A stretch of 64,000 nucleotides of DNA from Pseudomonas pseudonitroreducens (GTDB lineage: Bacteria > Pseudomonadota > Gammaproteobacteria > Pseudomonadales > Pseudomonadaceae): contig NZ_BQHJ01000014.1 of the NCBI RefSeq assembly GCF_021603645.1, positions 140,854 through 204,853 of the forward strand, in the 5' to 3' direction. Both the position numbers and the translations under genes were made by a program. A model generated the notes under the pieces. The model ran no database searches. It was not told where the DNA came from and saw nothing but the letters and a program-made list of their open reading frames with translations. Below, piece after piece: positions 53,202-63,371 of the stretch; positions within the stretch are counted from its first letter, which is position 1; every line of letters begins with the position of its first letter.

Positions 53202-56163
53202 CCGGTTGCAGCGGTCGTAGCGGCCTGAACTTGCCCGCGCCGATCTTGGCGCTGCTGCGCCAGAGGTAATCGCCGGTGAGGTTGATGTGCTCCCAACCGA
53301 GCGGCGACAGGTACTGCAACAGCGCGTCATCAACGGCATGGCCGTTGCCACGCAGCGCGTGCGCAGCCCGTTCCAGATAGACCGTGTTCCACAACACGAC
53401 GGCAGCCGTTACCAGATTGAGGCCGCTAGCCCGGTAGCGCTGCTGCTCGAAACTGCGGTCGCGGATTTCACCCAGGCGGTTGAAAAACACTGCCCTGGCC
53501 AGCGCATTGCGCGCCTCGCCCTTGTTCAGGCCGGCATGCACGCGGCGGCGCAGTTCCACGCTTTGCAGCCAGTCCAGGATGAACAGCGTGCGCTCGATGC
53601 GGCCCAGCTCGCGGAGCGCCACGGCCAGGCCGTTCTGGCGTGGGTAGCTGCCGAGCTTTCGGAGCATCAGGGAGGCCGTCACCGTGCCCTGCTTGATCGA
53701 GGTGGCCAGCCGCAGGATTTCGTCCCAATGGGCGCGGACGTGCTTGATGTTGAGCGTGCCGCCGATCATGGGTTTCAGCGCGTCATAGGCGGCGTCGCCC
53801 TTCGGGATGTAGAGCTTGGTGTCGCCCAGGTCGCGGATGCGCGGCGCGAAGCGGAAGCCCAGGAGGTGCATCAGGGCGAAGACGTGATCGGTGAAGCCCG
53901 CCGTGTCGGTGTAATGCTCCTCGATCCGCAAGTCGGACTCGTGGTACAGCAGGCCGTCGAGCACGTAGGTCGAATCGCGCACGCCGACGTTCACGACCTT
54001 GGTGTGAAATGGCGCGTACTGGTCAGAAATGTGGGTGTAGAACGTCCGCCCTGGGCTGCTCCCGTATTTCGGGTTGATGTGGCCGGTGCTCTCGGCCTTG
54101 CTGCCGGTGCGGAAGTTCTGGCCGTCCGACGATGAGGTGGTGCCGTCGCCCCAGTGCTCGGCGAAGGGATGGCGGAACTGTGCGTTGACCAGATCGGCCA
54201 GCGCCGCCCCGTAGGTTTCGTCGCGGATGTGCCAGGCTTGCAGCCAAGCCAGCTTGGCGTAGGTCGTGCCGGGGCAAGACTCCGCCATCTTGGTCAGGCC
54301 CAGGTTGATCGCGTCGGCGAGGATCGTGGTCAGCAACAGGTTCTTGTCTTTGGCCGGGTCGCCCGATTTCAGATGCGCGAAATGCCGAGTGAAGCCCGTC
54401 CATTCGTCCACCTCCAGCAGCAGTTCGGTGATCTTGACGTGCGGCAGGATCATTGCCGTCTGGTCGATCAGCGCTTGGGCGGTGTCGGGTACCGCCGCGT
54501 CGAGCGGCGTGATCTTCAAGCCTGACTCGGTGATGATGGCGTCCGGCAGCTCGTTGGCCGTCGCCATACGGTTGACGGTGGCAAGCTGTGTTTCCAGCAG
54601 CGTCAGCCGGTCGTTCAGGTACCGGTTGCAGTCGGTGGCCACGGCCAGCGGCAATTCGCTGGCCTGCTTGAGGCTGGCGAATTTCGCGGGCGGCACCAGG
54701 TAGTCCTCGAAGTCCTTGAACTGGCGCGACCCCTGCACCCAGATGTCGCCGGAACGCAACGCGTTCTTCATCTCCGACAGCGCGCACAGTTCGTAGTAGC
54801 GCCGGTCGATGCCGGTGTCGGTCATGACCAGCTTCTGCCAGCGCGGCTTGATGAACTCGGTCGGCGCGTCGGCGGGCACCTTGCGGGCGTTGTCGCTGTT
54901 CATGCCGCGCAGCACCTCGATGGCGTCGAGCACGTCCTTCGCGGCGGGAGCGGCCCGCAGCTTGAGCACGGCAAGGAATTCCGGCGCGTAGCGGCGCAGC
55001 GTGGCGTAGCTTTCGCCGATGCGGTGCAGGAAATCGAAGTCCTCGGGCTGCGCAAGCTTCTGCGCTTCGGTGACGCTCTCGGCGAAGGCATCCCAGGACA
55101 TGACGGCCTCGATGGCGGCGAACGGATCGCGGCCCGCCTGCTTGGCCTCGATCAGCGCCTGGCCGATGCGGCCGAACAACCGCACCTTGGCGTTGATCGC
55201 CTTGCCGGACGCCTGGAATTGCTGCTGATGCTTGTTCTTGGCGGCGTTGAACAGCTTGCCCAGGATGCGGTCGTGCAGGTCGATGATTTCGTCGGTGACG
55301 GTGGCCATGCCCTCGATGGCAAGCGCCACCAGGGTGGCATAGCGTCGCTGCGCCTCGAACTTGGCCAGGTCGGCGGGCGTCATCTGGCCACCCTCACGGG
55401 CGATCTTGAGCAGGCGGTTCTGGTGCACCGACCGCTCGATGCCAGAAGGCAGGTCGAGCGCCTGCCACGCTTTGAGGCGTTCGATGTGTTCCAGCATGTG
55501 CCGCGAATTCGGTTTGACGGGCGATTGGCGCAGCCAGGCCAGCCAGGTCGTTTTGCCGTTGTCCCGACGCTTGAGCAGATCGTCGAGGCGGCGGCGATGC
55601 GCGTCCGACAGCGGTTCGGCCAAGGCATCGTAGATGCGCCGGTTGGCGCGGGTGATTGCTTCGGCGCTCGCCCGCTCGACGGCGTTGAGGGCAGGCAGAA
55701 TGACCGACTGCTGCCGCAGGTGCTCGATCAAGGTGCTGGCCAGCACGATGCCCTTGTCGGTCTGCAAGGCCATCTCGGTCAGCAACTGGACGGCCTGCCG
55801 GTAGTGGCCCATGGTAAAGGGCTGGAAGCCGAACACCGTTTGCAGTTCGACCAGGTGCTCGCGCCGGGTCTGCTCCCGCTGCCCGTATTCGTCCCAGCTT
55901 TCGACGCTGACCTTGAGCTGGTCGGCGACCAGTTTCAACAAGGGCGGAAACGGCGGCTCATCGACGCCCAGGATGACACCAGGAAAGCGCAGGTAACAGA
56001 GCTGCACGGCGAAGCCCAGCCGGTTGGCCGGGCCGCGCCGCTGCCGGATGATGGAGAGGTCGGTTTCGCTGAACGTGTAGTGACGGATCAACTCATCCTT
56101 GGTGTCCGGCAACGCCAGCAGGCTTTCGCGCTCGGCGGCGGACAGGATTGAACGACGTGGCAT
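53197..56163 (-). CDS. tnpA: Tn3-family transposase, left module
   Basis: A full-length 988-residue Tn3/Tn21-type transposase ([20 protein letters not shown]; the N-terminal DUF4158 domain; later [40 protein letters not shown] and the final [13 protein letters not shown]). It cuts and joins the 38-bp repeats in replicative transposition. It reads away from the resolvase gene, 2 bp apart. No frame break is seen, so this module could be active. Confidence 0.95.
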   Translation of the reverse strand: MPRRSILSAAERESLLALPDTKDELIRHYTFSETDLSIIRQRRGPANRLGFAVQLCYLRFPGVILGVDEPPFPPLLKLVADQLKVSVESWDEYGQREQTRREHLVELQTVFGFQPFTMGHYRQAVQLLTEMALQTDKGIVLASTLIEHLRQQSVILPALNAVERASAEAITRANRRIYDALAEPLSDAHRRRLDDLLKRRDNGKTTWLAWLRQSPVKPNSRHMLEHIERLKAWQALDLPSGIERSVHQNRLLKIAREGGQMTPADLAKFEAQRRYATLVALAIEGMATVTDEIIDLHDRILGKLFNAAKNKHQQQFQASGKAINAKVRLFGRIGQALIEAKQAGRDPFAAIEAVMSWDAFAESVTEAQKLAQPEDFDFLHRIGESYATLRRYAPEFLAVLKLRAAPAAKDVLDAIEVLRGMNSDNARKVPADAPTEFIKPRWQKLVMTDTGIDRRYYELCALSEMKNALRSGDIWVQGSRQFKDFEDYLVPPAKFASLKQASELPLAVATDCNRYLNDRLTLLETQLATVNRMATANELPDAIITESGLKITPLDAAVPDTAQALIDQTAMILPHVKITELLLEVDEWTGFTRHFAHLKSGDPAKDKNLLLTTILADAINLGLTKMAESCPGTTYAKLAWLQAWHIRDETYGAALADLVNAQFRHPFAEHWGDGTTSSSDGQNFRTGSKAESTGHINPKYGSSPGRTFYTHISDQYAPFHTKVVNVGVRDSTYVLDGLLYHESDLRIEEHYTDTAGFTDHVFALMHLLGFRFAPRIRDLGDTKLYIPKGDAAYDALKPMIGGTLNIKHVRAHWDEILRLATSIKQGTVTASLMLRKLGSYPRQNGLAVALRELGRIERTLFILDWLQSVELRRRVHAGLNKGEARNALARAVFFNRLGEIRDRSFEQQRYRASGLNLVTAAVVLWNTVYLERAAHALRGNGHAVDDALLQYLSPLGWEHINLTGDYLWRSSAKIGAGKFRPLRPLQPA

Positions 56164-56165
56164 AT

Positions 56166-56726
56166 TTACTGATCCGTTCTCAAGTATTGATACAGGGTTT
56201 CGCGACTGATTCCGAATTCACGAGCCAGCTTGGTCTTTTGCTCGCCAGCCTCGACACGTTGGCGCAGTTCGGCAATACGCTCAGACGACAGGGATTTCTT
56301 CCTGCCACGGTAGGCCCCGCGCTGCTTGGCGAGCGCGATGCCCTCGCGCTGCCGCTCGCGGATCAAGGCGCGTTCGAACTCGGCGAACGCGCCCATTACC
56401 GACAGCATCAGGTTCGCCATCGGCGAGTCCTCGCCGGTGAAGGTCAAATGCTCCTTAAGGAACTCGATGCGTACGCCGCGCTGGGTGAGGCCCTGCACCA
56501 GGCGGCGCAGGTCGTCGAGGTTGCGCGCCAGACGATCCATGCTGTGCACCACGACCGTGTCGCCTTCGCGCACGAAGGCGAGCAGCCGTTCCAGTTCGGG
56601 CCGCCGTGTGTCCTTGCCCGACGCCTTGTCGGTGAACACTTTATCCACCTGGATCTGTTCGAGCTGCCGTTCTGGGTTCTGGTCGAAGCTGCTGACGCGG
56701 ACGTAACCGATGCGCTGACCGTGCAA
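56166..56726 (-). CDS. tnpR: Serine resolvase, left module
   Basis: A 186-residue resolvase; TTG start at 56726 behind AGGAGG. The catalytic serine is in [20 protein letters not shown], then [18 protein letters not shown] and the C-terminal helix-turn-helix [17 protein letters not shown]. It resolves cointegrates at the res site just upstream and represses tnpAR. About 80 percent similar in aspect to the right copy at 57024. Confidence 0.95.
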   Translation of the reverse strand: MHGQRIGYVRVSSFDQNPERQLEQIQVDKVFTDKASGKDTRRPELERLLAFVREGDTVVVHSMDRLARNLDDLRRLVQGLTQRGVRIEFLKEHLTFTGEDSPMANLMLSVMGAFAEFERALIRERQREGIALAKQRGAYRGRKKSLSSERIAELRQRVEAGEQKTKLAREFGISRETLYQYLRTDQ

Positions 56727-56739
56727 GGTATCCTCCTGA

Positions 56740-56965
56740 GGGAAATGTGTCAGGAAGAAATCTATGACCCTTGACGGCGTATGTCAATCAATTCGGAAGG
56801 CAACTCTATTCTGACGATTTAGCGCCGGATGGTCTGACGCCAAGTTAGGGTATACCCTAACTTGATGTCAGGCAGGGCCGCGCCGCTTCGTCAGAATAGA
56901 GTCTGCTTTCCAATTTTTTGACACATGCCCGCGAAGGTTATAGATTTCAGCCTGACAGAAACGGG
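56740..56965. other. tnp res: Double res region: two resolution sites sharing one site I
   Basis: A perfect 24-bp palindrome at 56841-56864 (centre GGGTATACCC) is the site I crossover. On both sides at equal distance lies a site II copy, ACTCTATTCTGACGA at about 56802-56816 and its complement CGTCAGAATAGAGT at 56889-56902. Beyond these are site III copies with the shared core ATAGATTTC and CCTGACA (minus strand left of 56785, plus strand at about 56942). The order is therefore III-II-I-II-III, i.e. two res sites joined head to head at site I. Confidence 0.75.
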
Positions 56966-57023
56966 GTTTGAGGCGCAACGGAACAGAAAGTGCACTTAAG
57001 CCGCCTTCAACCAAGGAGACATC

Positions 57024-57584
57024 GTGCAGGGGCACCGCATCGGCTACGTCCGGGTCAGCAGCTTCGACCAGAACCCGGAACGCCAACTGGAACAGACCCA
57101 GGTGAGCAAGGTGTTCACCGACAAGGCATCCGGCAAGGACACCCAGCGCCCCCAGCTCGAAGCGCTGCTGAGCTTCGTCCGCGAGGGCGACACGGTGGTG
57201 GTGCACAGCATGGATCGCCTGGCCCGCAACCTCGACGACCTGCGCCGCCTGGTGCAGAAGCTGACCCAGCGCGGCGTGCGAATCGAGTTCTTGAAGGAGG
57301 GGCTGGTATTCACCGGCGAGGACTCGCCGATGGCCAACCTGATGCTGTCGGTAATGGGGGCCTTCGCTGAGTTCGAGCGCGCTCTGATCCGTGAGCGGCA
57401 GCGCGAGGGTATCGCCCTGGCCAAGCAGCGCGGCGCGTACCGGGGCCGCAAGAAGGCCCTGTCCGACGAGCAGACTGTTACCCTGCGGCAGCGGGCGGCG
57501 GCAGGTGAGCCCAAGGCGCAGCTCGCCCGCGAGTTCAACATCAGCCGCGAAACTCTCTACCAGTACCTCCGCACGGACGACTGA
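57024..57584 (+). CDS. tnpR: Serine resolvase, right module
   Basis: A 186-residue resolvase with a GTG start at 57024 behind AAGGAGACATC. Same motif set as the left copy ([56 protein letters not shown]). It is followed 3 bp later by the right tnpA. Because the two resolvases diverge, both are expected to be repressed from the shared central region. Confidence 0.95.
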   Translation: MQGHRIGYVRVSSFDQNPERQLEQTQVSKVFTDKASGKDTQRPQLEALLSFVREGDTVVVHSMDRLARNLDDLRRLVQKLTQRGVRIEFLKEGLVFTGEDSPMANLMLSVMGAFAEFERALIRERQREGIALAKQRGAYRGRKKALSDEQTVTLRQRAAAGEPKAQLAREFNISRETLYQYLRTDD

Positions 57585-57587
57585 CAC

Positions 57588-60554
57588 ATGCCGCGTCGCT
57601 TGATCCTCTCGGCCACGGAGCGGGACACCCTGCTCGCGCTGCCGGAAAGCAAGGATGACCTGATCCGCTACTACACCTTCAACGATTCCGACCTGTCACT
57701 GATCCGCCAGCGGCGCGGCGACGCCAACCGTCTGGGCTTTGCGGTGCAACTCTGCCTGCTGCGCTACCCCGGCTATGCGTTGGGCACTGACAGCGAGCTG
57801 CCCGAACCGGTCATCCTGTGGGTGGCCAAGCAAGTCCAGACCGATCCGGCGAGTTGGACGAAGTACGGCGAGCGCGATGTGACCCGTCGCGAGCACGCTC
57901 AGGAACTGCGCACCTACCTTCAACTGGCCCCGTTCGGCCTGTCCGACTTCCGCGCCCTGGTGCGCGAGCTGACCGAACTGGCCCAGCAGACCGACAAGGG
58001 CTTGCTGCTGGCCGGCCAGGCGCTGGAGAGCCTGCGGCAGAAGCGACGCATCCTGCCGGCGTTGAGCGTGATCGACCGGGCTTGCTCGGAAGCCATTGCG
58101 CGAGCCAATCGGCGGGTCTACCGCGCCCTGGTCGAACCACTCACGGACTCGCATCGGGCCAAGCTGGACGAGCTGTTGAAGCTCAAGGCCGGCAGCAGCA
58201 TCACCTGGTTGACCTGGCTGCGCCAGGCACCGCTGAAACCCAACTCTCGGCACATGCTGGAACACATCGAGCGGCTGAAGACATTTCAGCTGGTGGACTT
58301 GCCCGAAGGCCTTGGCCGGCACATCCACCAGAACCGCCTGCTCAAGCTGGCCCGCGAGGGTGGGCAGATGACGCCCAAAGACCTTGGCAAGTTCGAGCCG
58401 CAGCGACGTTATGCGACCCTGGCCGCCGTGGTACTGGAGAGCACTGCAACCGTGATTGATGAGCTGGTGGATCTGCACGACCGCATCCTGGTCAAGCTGT
58501 TCAGCGGCGCGAAACACAAGCATCAGCAGCAGTTCCAGAAGCAGGGCAAGGCGATCAATGACAAAGTGCGCCTGTACTCCAAGATCGGCCAGGCGCTGCT
58601 GGAGGCAAAGGAAAGCGGCAGCGATCCCTACGCCGCCATCGAGGCGGTGATTCCCTGGGACGAGTTCACCGAGAGCGTCAGTGAGGCCGAGCTGCTGGCC
58701 CGGCCGGAGGGCTTCGACCACCTGCACCTGGTCGGCGAGAACTTCGCCACCCTGCGCCGCTACACGCCGGCCCTGCTGGAGGTACTGGAGCTGCGCGCCG
58801 CCCCGGCCGCACAAGGCGTGCTGGCAGCCGTGCAGACCCTGCGCGAGATGAACGCCGACAACCTGCGCAAGGTGCCGGCCGATGCCCCCACCGCCTTCAT
58901 CAAGCCGCGCTGGAAGCCGCTGGTGATCACCCCGGAAGGCCTCGACCGGCGCTTCTACGAAATCTGCGCGCTGTCCGAGCTGAAGAACGCCCTGCGCTCC
59001 GGCGACATCTGGGTCAAGGGCTCGCGGCAGTTCCGCGACTTCGACGACTACCTGTTGCCGGCCGAGAAGTTCGCCGCGCTCAAGCGGGAACAGGCCCTGC
59101 CGCTGGCGATCAACCCGAACAGCGACCAGTACCTGGAAGAGCGCTTGCAGCTGCTGGACGAGCAGTTGGCCACTGTCGCCCGCCTGGCCAAGGACAACGA
59201 GCTGCCCGATGCCATCCTCACCGAGTCCGGCCTGAAAATCACCCCGCTGGATGCGGCGGTGCCGGATCGGGCGCAGGCGCTGATCGACCAGACCAGTCAG
59301 TTACTGCCGCGCATCAAGATCACCGAACTGCTGATGGACGTGGACGATTGGACGGGCTTCAGCCGCCACTTCACCCACTTGAAGGACGGGGCCGAGGCCA
59401 AAGACCGGACGTTGCTGCTGTCCGCGATCCTCGGTGATGCAATCAACCTCGGACTGACCAAGATGGCCGAGTCGAGCCCCGGCCTGACCTACGCCAAGCT
59501 GTCCTGGCTACAAGCCTGGCATATCCGCGATGAAACCTATTCGGCGGCCTTGGCCGAGCTGGTCAATCACCAGTACCGCCATGCCTTCGCTGCCCATTGG
59601 GGCGACGGCACCACCTCATCCTCCGATGGCCAGCGCTTCCGCGCTGGCGGCCGGGGAGAGAGCACCGGGCACGTCAACCCGAAGTACGGCAGCGAGCCAG
59701 GACGGCTGTTCTACACCCACATCTCCGACCAATACGCGCCGTTCAGCACACGCGTGGTGAATGTCGGCGTCCGAGATTCCACCTATGTGCTCGACGGCCT
59801 GCTGTATCACGAGTCCGACCTGCGGATCGAGGAGCACTACACCGACACGGCCGGTTTCACCGATCACGTCTTCGCCCTGATGCACCTGCTGGGCTTCCGC
59901 TTCGCGCCACGCATCCGCGACCTCGGCGAAACCAAACTGTACGTGCCGTAGGGCGTGCAGGCCTACCCGACGCTGCGCCCGCTGATCGGTGGCACCCTGA
60001 ACATCAAGCACGTGCGCGCTCATTGGGACGACATCCTGCGCCTGGCCAGCTCGATCAAACAGGGCACCGTTACCGCCTCGCTGATGCTGCGCAAGCTCGG
60101 CAGCTATCCGCGTCAGAACGGCCTGGCTGTCGCCCTGCGCGAACTGGGCCGGATCGAACGCACGCTGTTCATCCTGGACTGGCTGCAAAGTGTTGAACTG
60201 CGCCGCCGCGTGCATGCCGGCCTGAACAAAGGTGAGGCGCGCAACTCGCTGGCCAGGGCGGTGTTCTTCAACCGCCTTGGGGAAATCAGGGATCGGAGCT
60301 TCGAGCAGCAGCGCTACCGGGCCAGCGGCCTCAACCTGGTGACGGCGGCTATCGTGCTGTGGAACACGGTGTACCTGGAGCGCGCCATCCAGGGGTTGGT
60401 CGAGGCCGGCAAGCCGGTGGACGGCGAGCTGCTGCAATTCCTGTCGCCGCTGGGCTGGGAGCACATCAACCTAACCGGCGATTACGTCTGGCGGCAGAGC
60501 CGCAGACTGGAAGACGGGAAGTTTCGGCCCCTACGGATGCCCGGAAAACCTTAG
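57588..60554 (+). pseudogene. tnpA: Tn3-family transposase, right module, with in-frame amber codon
   Basis: Reading through one TAG gives 988 residues, exactly the length of the left copy. The N-terminus ([20 protein letters not shown]) and the C-terminus ([20 protein letters not shown]) are intact. At 59949-59951 the sequence CTGTACGTGCCGTAGGGCGTG has TAG where the left copy has the lysine codon AAG (YIPKGD versus VP*GVQ). This cuts the protein at residue 787, before the last catalytic region, so the copy is probably inactive unless amber is suppressed. Confidence 0.92.
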
Positions 60555-60587
60555 CGTACGATTTTTTCCGAATTCTGCGGGCTCCCC
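60550..60587. repeat. Tn3-family 38-bp inverted repeat, right end (Tn1721-like)
   Basis: CTTAGCGTACGATTTTTTCC at 60550 through CTGCGGGCTCCCC at 60587 is a 38-bp end that matches the left repeat (inverted) at about 28 of 38 positions. It is of the GGGGAGCCCGCAGAATTCGG type known from Tn1721-like elements, so the two outer ends belong to different Tn3 subgroups. Both tnpA and the convergent gene at 60551 stop inside it. Confidence 0.9.
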
Positions 60588-61069
60588 TCCATCATGTATT
60601 GATGCTGCTTCATCTGCTCAGGCGTCATCTGGGAGTAGTGGCTGCCCATTTGATCCCAGCCCATCATGTGACCACCTCCCATCATCTGACCGTCACCCAT
60701 CATGTGGCCACCTCCCATCATCTGACCGTTACCCATCATATGGCCACCCATCATGCCCCCTCCGCAGCACCCCATCATTCCGCCGCCACGCATTCCGTTC
60801 ATCATGTGCATTCCTTGCTGCATCATGGTTTGGTGCTCTTGCATCAGTTTCTGACGCTGTGCAGGGTCGCTAGCTTTCTGGATTTGGCTCATTTGCTCCT
60901 GCATTTTCTTGAGATTTTCTTGTGCCTTCGCCATCTCTTGGTCGAATTGCTCAACGCTTATCGGTTGCTGTTGGGCCGATTTAGCAGCGGTTGAGTCCTG
61001 CTGCGCGGAGGCTAATGCGGGGAAAAGCGCTGCCGCCAAAGCGACGGCGGCGAGTTGGGATGCTTTCAT
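60551..61069 (-). CDS. Met/His-rich periplasmic metal-handling protein, C-terminus replaced by transposon end
   Basis: A 172-residue protein with signal peptide ([20 protein letters not shown]). A helical coiled-coil-like region ([20 protein letters not shown]) is followed by a low-complexity part with repeated [12 protein letters not shown]-type units, suited to bind copper or silver. The last residues [10 protein letters not shown] and the stop are encoded by the 38-bp repeat at 60550-60587, so the native C-terminus is lost. A copper-tolerance role is inferred from composition. Confidence 0.75.
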   Translation of the reverse strand: MKASQLAAVALAAALFPALASAQQDSTAAKSAQQQPISVEQFDQEMAKAQENLKKMQEQMSQIQKASDPAQRQKLMQEHQTMMQQGMHMMNGMRGGGMMGCCGGGMMGGHMMGNGQMMGGGHMMGDGQMMGGGHMMGWDQMGSHYSQMTPEQMKQHQYMMEGSPQNSEKIVR

Positions 61070-61163
61070 CTTCTACTCCTTGCAGCGGGTGATTGATCGA
61101 GGGTGAATCACTACTTTCCAATATAGACCTCAATTTTTGGCATAGCCTGACTGGGATCAATGG

Positions 61164-61194
61164 TTGACCCTGTACCTGCTACAGGGTGTATTTA
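61164..61194 (+). promoter_or_regulatory. MerR-family metal-responsive promoter
   Basis: -35 TTGACC (61164-61169) and -10 TATTTA (61189-61194) are separated by 19 bp, the over-long spacer typical of MerR-type promoters. The spacer holds the dyad CCCTGTA...TACAGGG (61168-61174 and 61180-61186), close to the consensus of CadR/PbrR/ZntR sites. It drives the HMA-domain gene just downstream. No merR-type gene is present beside it. Confidence 0.85.
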
Positions 61195-61223
61195 GGCTGC
61201 CTACTTGTTAGGAGGTGAACGGG

Positions 61224-61520
61224 ATGAGTGGTGACAAAGCTTGTGGTTGTGCGAATAGCGTTGCACCGTCGAATGAGGTGTCCACCCGAAGCAATGGGGC
61301 TGCGTGGGTCAGTGAGTTTTCTGTACCCAAGATGGATTGTCCCTCTGAAGAACGCATGATTCGCTTGGCTTTGGAGGGACTGGAAGGTATCGAGTCGTTA
61401 TCCTTCGATCTCAGTCAACGGCGCGTTCACGTCTATCACTCGGGGGCGATAGATCTGCACGCTAACAAGCTCGATTCCTTGGGCCTTGGCTCGACCCTGA
61501 TAGGTACGTGTTGGCGCTGA
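61224..61520 (+). pseudogene. HMA-domain protein, probable truncated N-terminus of a metal P-type ATPase
   Basis: 98 residues from an ATG behind AGGAGGTGAAC. An N-terminal GCANSV cysteine region precedes an HMA fold (EFSVPKMDCPSEERMIRLAL, then GIESLSFDLSQRRVHVYHSG). The usual CxxC is MDCPSEE here, as in cadmium/zinc/lead exporter N-domains. The frame ends shortly after the HMA fold, where IS21-like end sequence begins. It is therefore probably what remains of a CadA/PbrA-type gene. Confidence 0.7.
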
Positions 61521-61977
61521 TGGAAAATTGACCCACCCTGCCGATTGAAATTTGACCCAGGGCGGATTGCTGATTTTGTTACCAGCAACACCTTATCGCA
61601 GACAGCCGCGATTCAAGTGACTGCTAGGGTCTCTAGGGGAGGGAAGAGTAGGTCGGGGGAATGGTTGGGCCGAAGCTCGACGACATTAAATTCGAAGAGC
61701 GCTAGGCTGAAGCTTACGATCAACCTTCCGGATATCTGATCGACTGCACCGCAAAGTGCTGTTGCCAGGTACTGTAAAATAGAAGAGTGAGCACTTGATT
61801 TGCTGGTGCTTTCAAACAACGGTGTTGTTTTTTTAACAGCCGAACTGGAAAGGGAGGCTGAGCTGCTCAGTGATCACTTTATCCGTTGGCTGATTTACGC
61901 CGGCATGTTCGCTACAGGCACTGAACGACAACGCAGATGGTATGGTCTGTGCGTTCTGACTCGTCAAGGATCGGCCA
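61505..61977. other. IS21-like end and unassigned spacer
   Basis: GGAAAATTGACCCACC and TTGAAATTTGACCCAG (61521-61560) are direct repeats like the ends of IS21-family elements and coincide with the truncation of the HMA gene. The rest to 61977 has no convincing gene. The last part must hold the promoter of the AraC-type gene. Confidence 0.45.
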
Positions 61978-62823
61978 ATGGATCGTTTGTCTAATTTGCT
62001 CTCGCGGTTCGGCGTGCGGGCCAATCTGTTCTATGACGGCGACCTATGCGGCTCTGCATCTTACGATGGCGCCGAGCGGCGAGGTTATATCCATCTGCTT
62101 CAGGCCGGCAGCGTGACGTTGCTTGGTCCCGATCGCAAGGATTTGCAGCTCACTCGCCCTAGCTTGATTTTTATGCCACGCCCCGCCAAGCATCAATTGT
62201 TTGCGGGTGAGTCCGATGGCGCAAAGTTGTTGTGTGCTTCCATGGAGTTTGAGGGCGGAATTGATAATCCTTTGTCGGCTTCATTACCGGACTGTTTGGT
62301 GCTCGCACTCGATGATCTGCCCATGCTGGCAGACACGTTGGAGTGGATGTTTGCCGAGGCGGCAAATGTGCATTGTGGAAGGGAAGCCGCGCTTGAGCGC
62401 TTATTTGAGCTCCTAATCATTCTGTTGCTCCGTTACCTGCTCGATCATCACCAGTTGCGCACCGGAATGATGGCTGGACTGGCCGACATGCGGCTTGCCC
62501 GATCGCTTTTACAGATGCACAACTCCCCGGAACATGCCTGGTCAATAGCAGAGCTGGCCAGTGAGTCAAATATGTCACGCGCTGCGTATGCCGTGCATTT
62601 CAAGAGTGTCATCGGACAGACGCCTGCTGATTATTTGTTGAGTTGGCGAGTTAGCCTGGCTCAGAAGCTGATGCGAGAAGGGCGCTCGATTACGCTGATT
62701 GCAGCTCAAGTCGGCTACGAAAGTCCTTCGGCGCTGTCTCGCGCATTTAGACGCAAGACGGGGTTGAGCCCTCGTGACTGGTTGAAAGATCTGGCGGGGG
62801 AAAATGATGGCAAAAAGGCCTAA
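61978..62823 (+). CDS. AraC-family regulator, RclR-like
   Basis: A 281-residue protein with an N-terminal cupin-like sensor domain and a C-terminal AraC domain with two helix-turn-helix units (AWSIAELASESNMSRAAYAV; LIAAQVGYESPSALSRAFRR). Cys24 (DGDLCGS) and Cys86 (KLLCASM) stand about where E. coli RclR has its redox cysteines Cys21 and Cys89. It converges on a DUF417 gene, the RclC family, so it may sense reactive chlorine species. The start at 61978 has a weak site (AAGGATCGGCC). Confidence 0.82.
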   Translation: MDRLSNLLSRFGVRANLFYDGDLCGSASYDGAERRGYIHLLQAGSVTLLGPDRKDLQLTRPSLIFMPRPAKHQLFAGESDGAKLLCASMEFEGGIDNPLSASLPDCLVLALDDLPMLADTLEWMFAEAANVHCGREAALERLFELLIILLLRYLLDHHQLRTGMMAGLADMRLARSLLQMHNSPEHAWSIAELASESNMSRAAYAVHFKSVIGQTPADYLLSWRVSLAQKLMREGRSITLIAAQVGYESPSALSRAFRRKTGLSPRDWLKDLAGENDGKKA

Positions 62824-62842
62824 GGCATTACTGCCTTAAGCC
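62818..62842. terminator. Short hairpin between convergent genes
   Basis: CTAAGGCA and TGCCTTAG pair around a 4-base loop between the AraC gene and the convergent DUF417 gene. There is no long T-run, so this is a weak call. Confidence 0.4.
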
Positions 62843-62852
62843 ATTGAAAAAA

Positions 62853-63371
62853 TTATGCATTAATTTTACGTTTTTCCAGTTCAACCAGCGAATGGCCTGC
62901 CACAAATATCGAAACAGCAAGCAACCCTAAGTCTTTAAGCAGAAACTGACCTGGCGCAACGGAAATCGCCGGAAACCCTAAACTAGGCTCAATGACGCCC
63001 GGAGTGGAAAACATAAAGCTAAGGGTTGTGAAGAACAGGCCTGCAGACAGAGCGCCTCCTACCACGGATAGTTTGGGCGACAGCATGCGGCCTGCGATCA
63101 GAGTGCCGATCGAAATCTCTAGTATGCCGAGCAGGCTGGAGAACATGTCGACCGAAAAAATGCTATACACCCATCCCAAAAGCGGGCTGTTGCTCACCAG
63201 TGGAACCAGGCCCTCGGCCTCGTAGTGGGTAAATTTCATGCCGCCGAACCAGAAGTAAATAATAGCGAGAGCCAAGTACGCGCCATAGATACCTAGCCCC
63301 ATAGTTTTGGTTCCAAGCGTTAAGTGGGCCTGTACGCTGGACTTCGAGTTTTCAATGCCTATGGTTTTCAT
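62853..63371 (-). CDS. DUF417 inner-membrane protein (RclC/YkgB-like)
   Basis: A 172-residue protein with four membrane helices (GIYGAYLALAIIYFWFGGMK; then LGILEISIGTLIAGRML; GALSAGLFFTTLSFMFS; LLAVSIFVAGHSLVEL). FWFGGMKFTHYEAEGLVPLV and NSPLLGWVYSIF are typical of DUF417. RclC protects E. coli against hypochlorous acid by an unknown mechanism. It is convergent with the RclR-like regulator and reads from the opposite side. Confidence 0.88.
   Translation of the reverse strand: MKTIGIENSKSSVQAHLTLGTKTMGLGIYGAYLALAIIYFWFGGMKFTHYEAEGLVPLVSNSPLLGWVYSIFSVDMFSSLLGILEISIGTLIAGRMLSPKLSVVGGALSAGLFFTTLSFMFSTPGVIEPSLGFPAISVAPGQFLLKDLGLLAVSIFVAGHSLVELEKRKINA

Noticed and set aside
60657-60760. Tandem repeats around CATCATCTGACCGTCACCC as a non-coding array
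   Set aside because: They encode the [12 protein letters not shown]-type repeats of the metal-binding protein and keep the reading frame.
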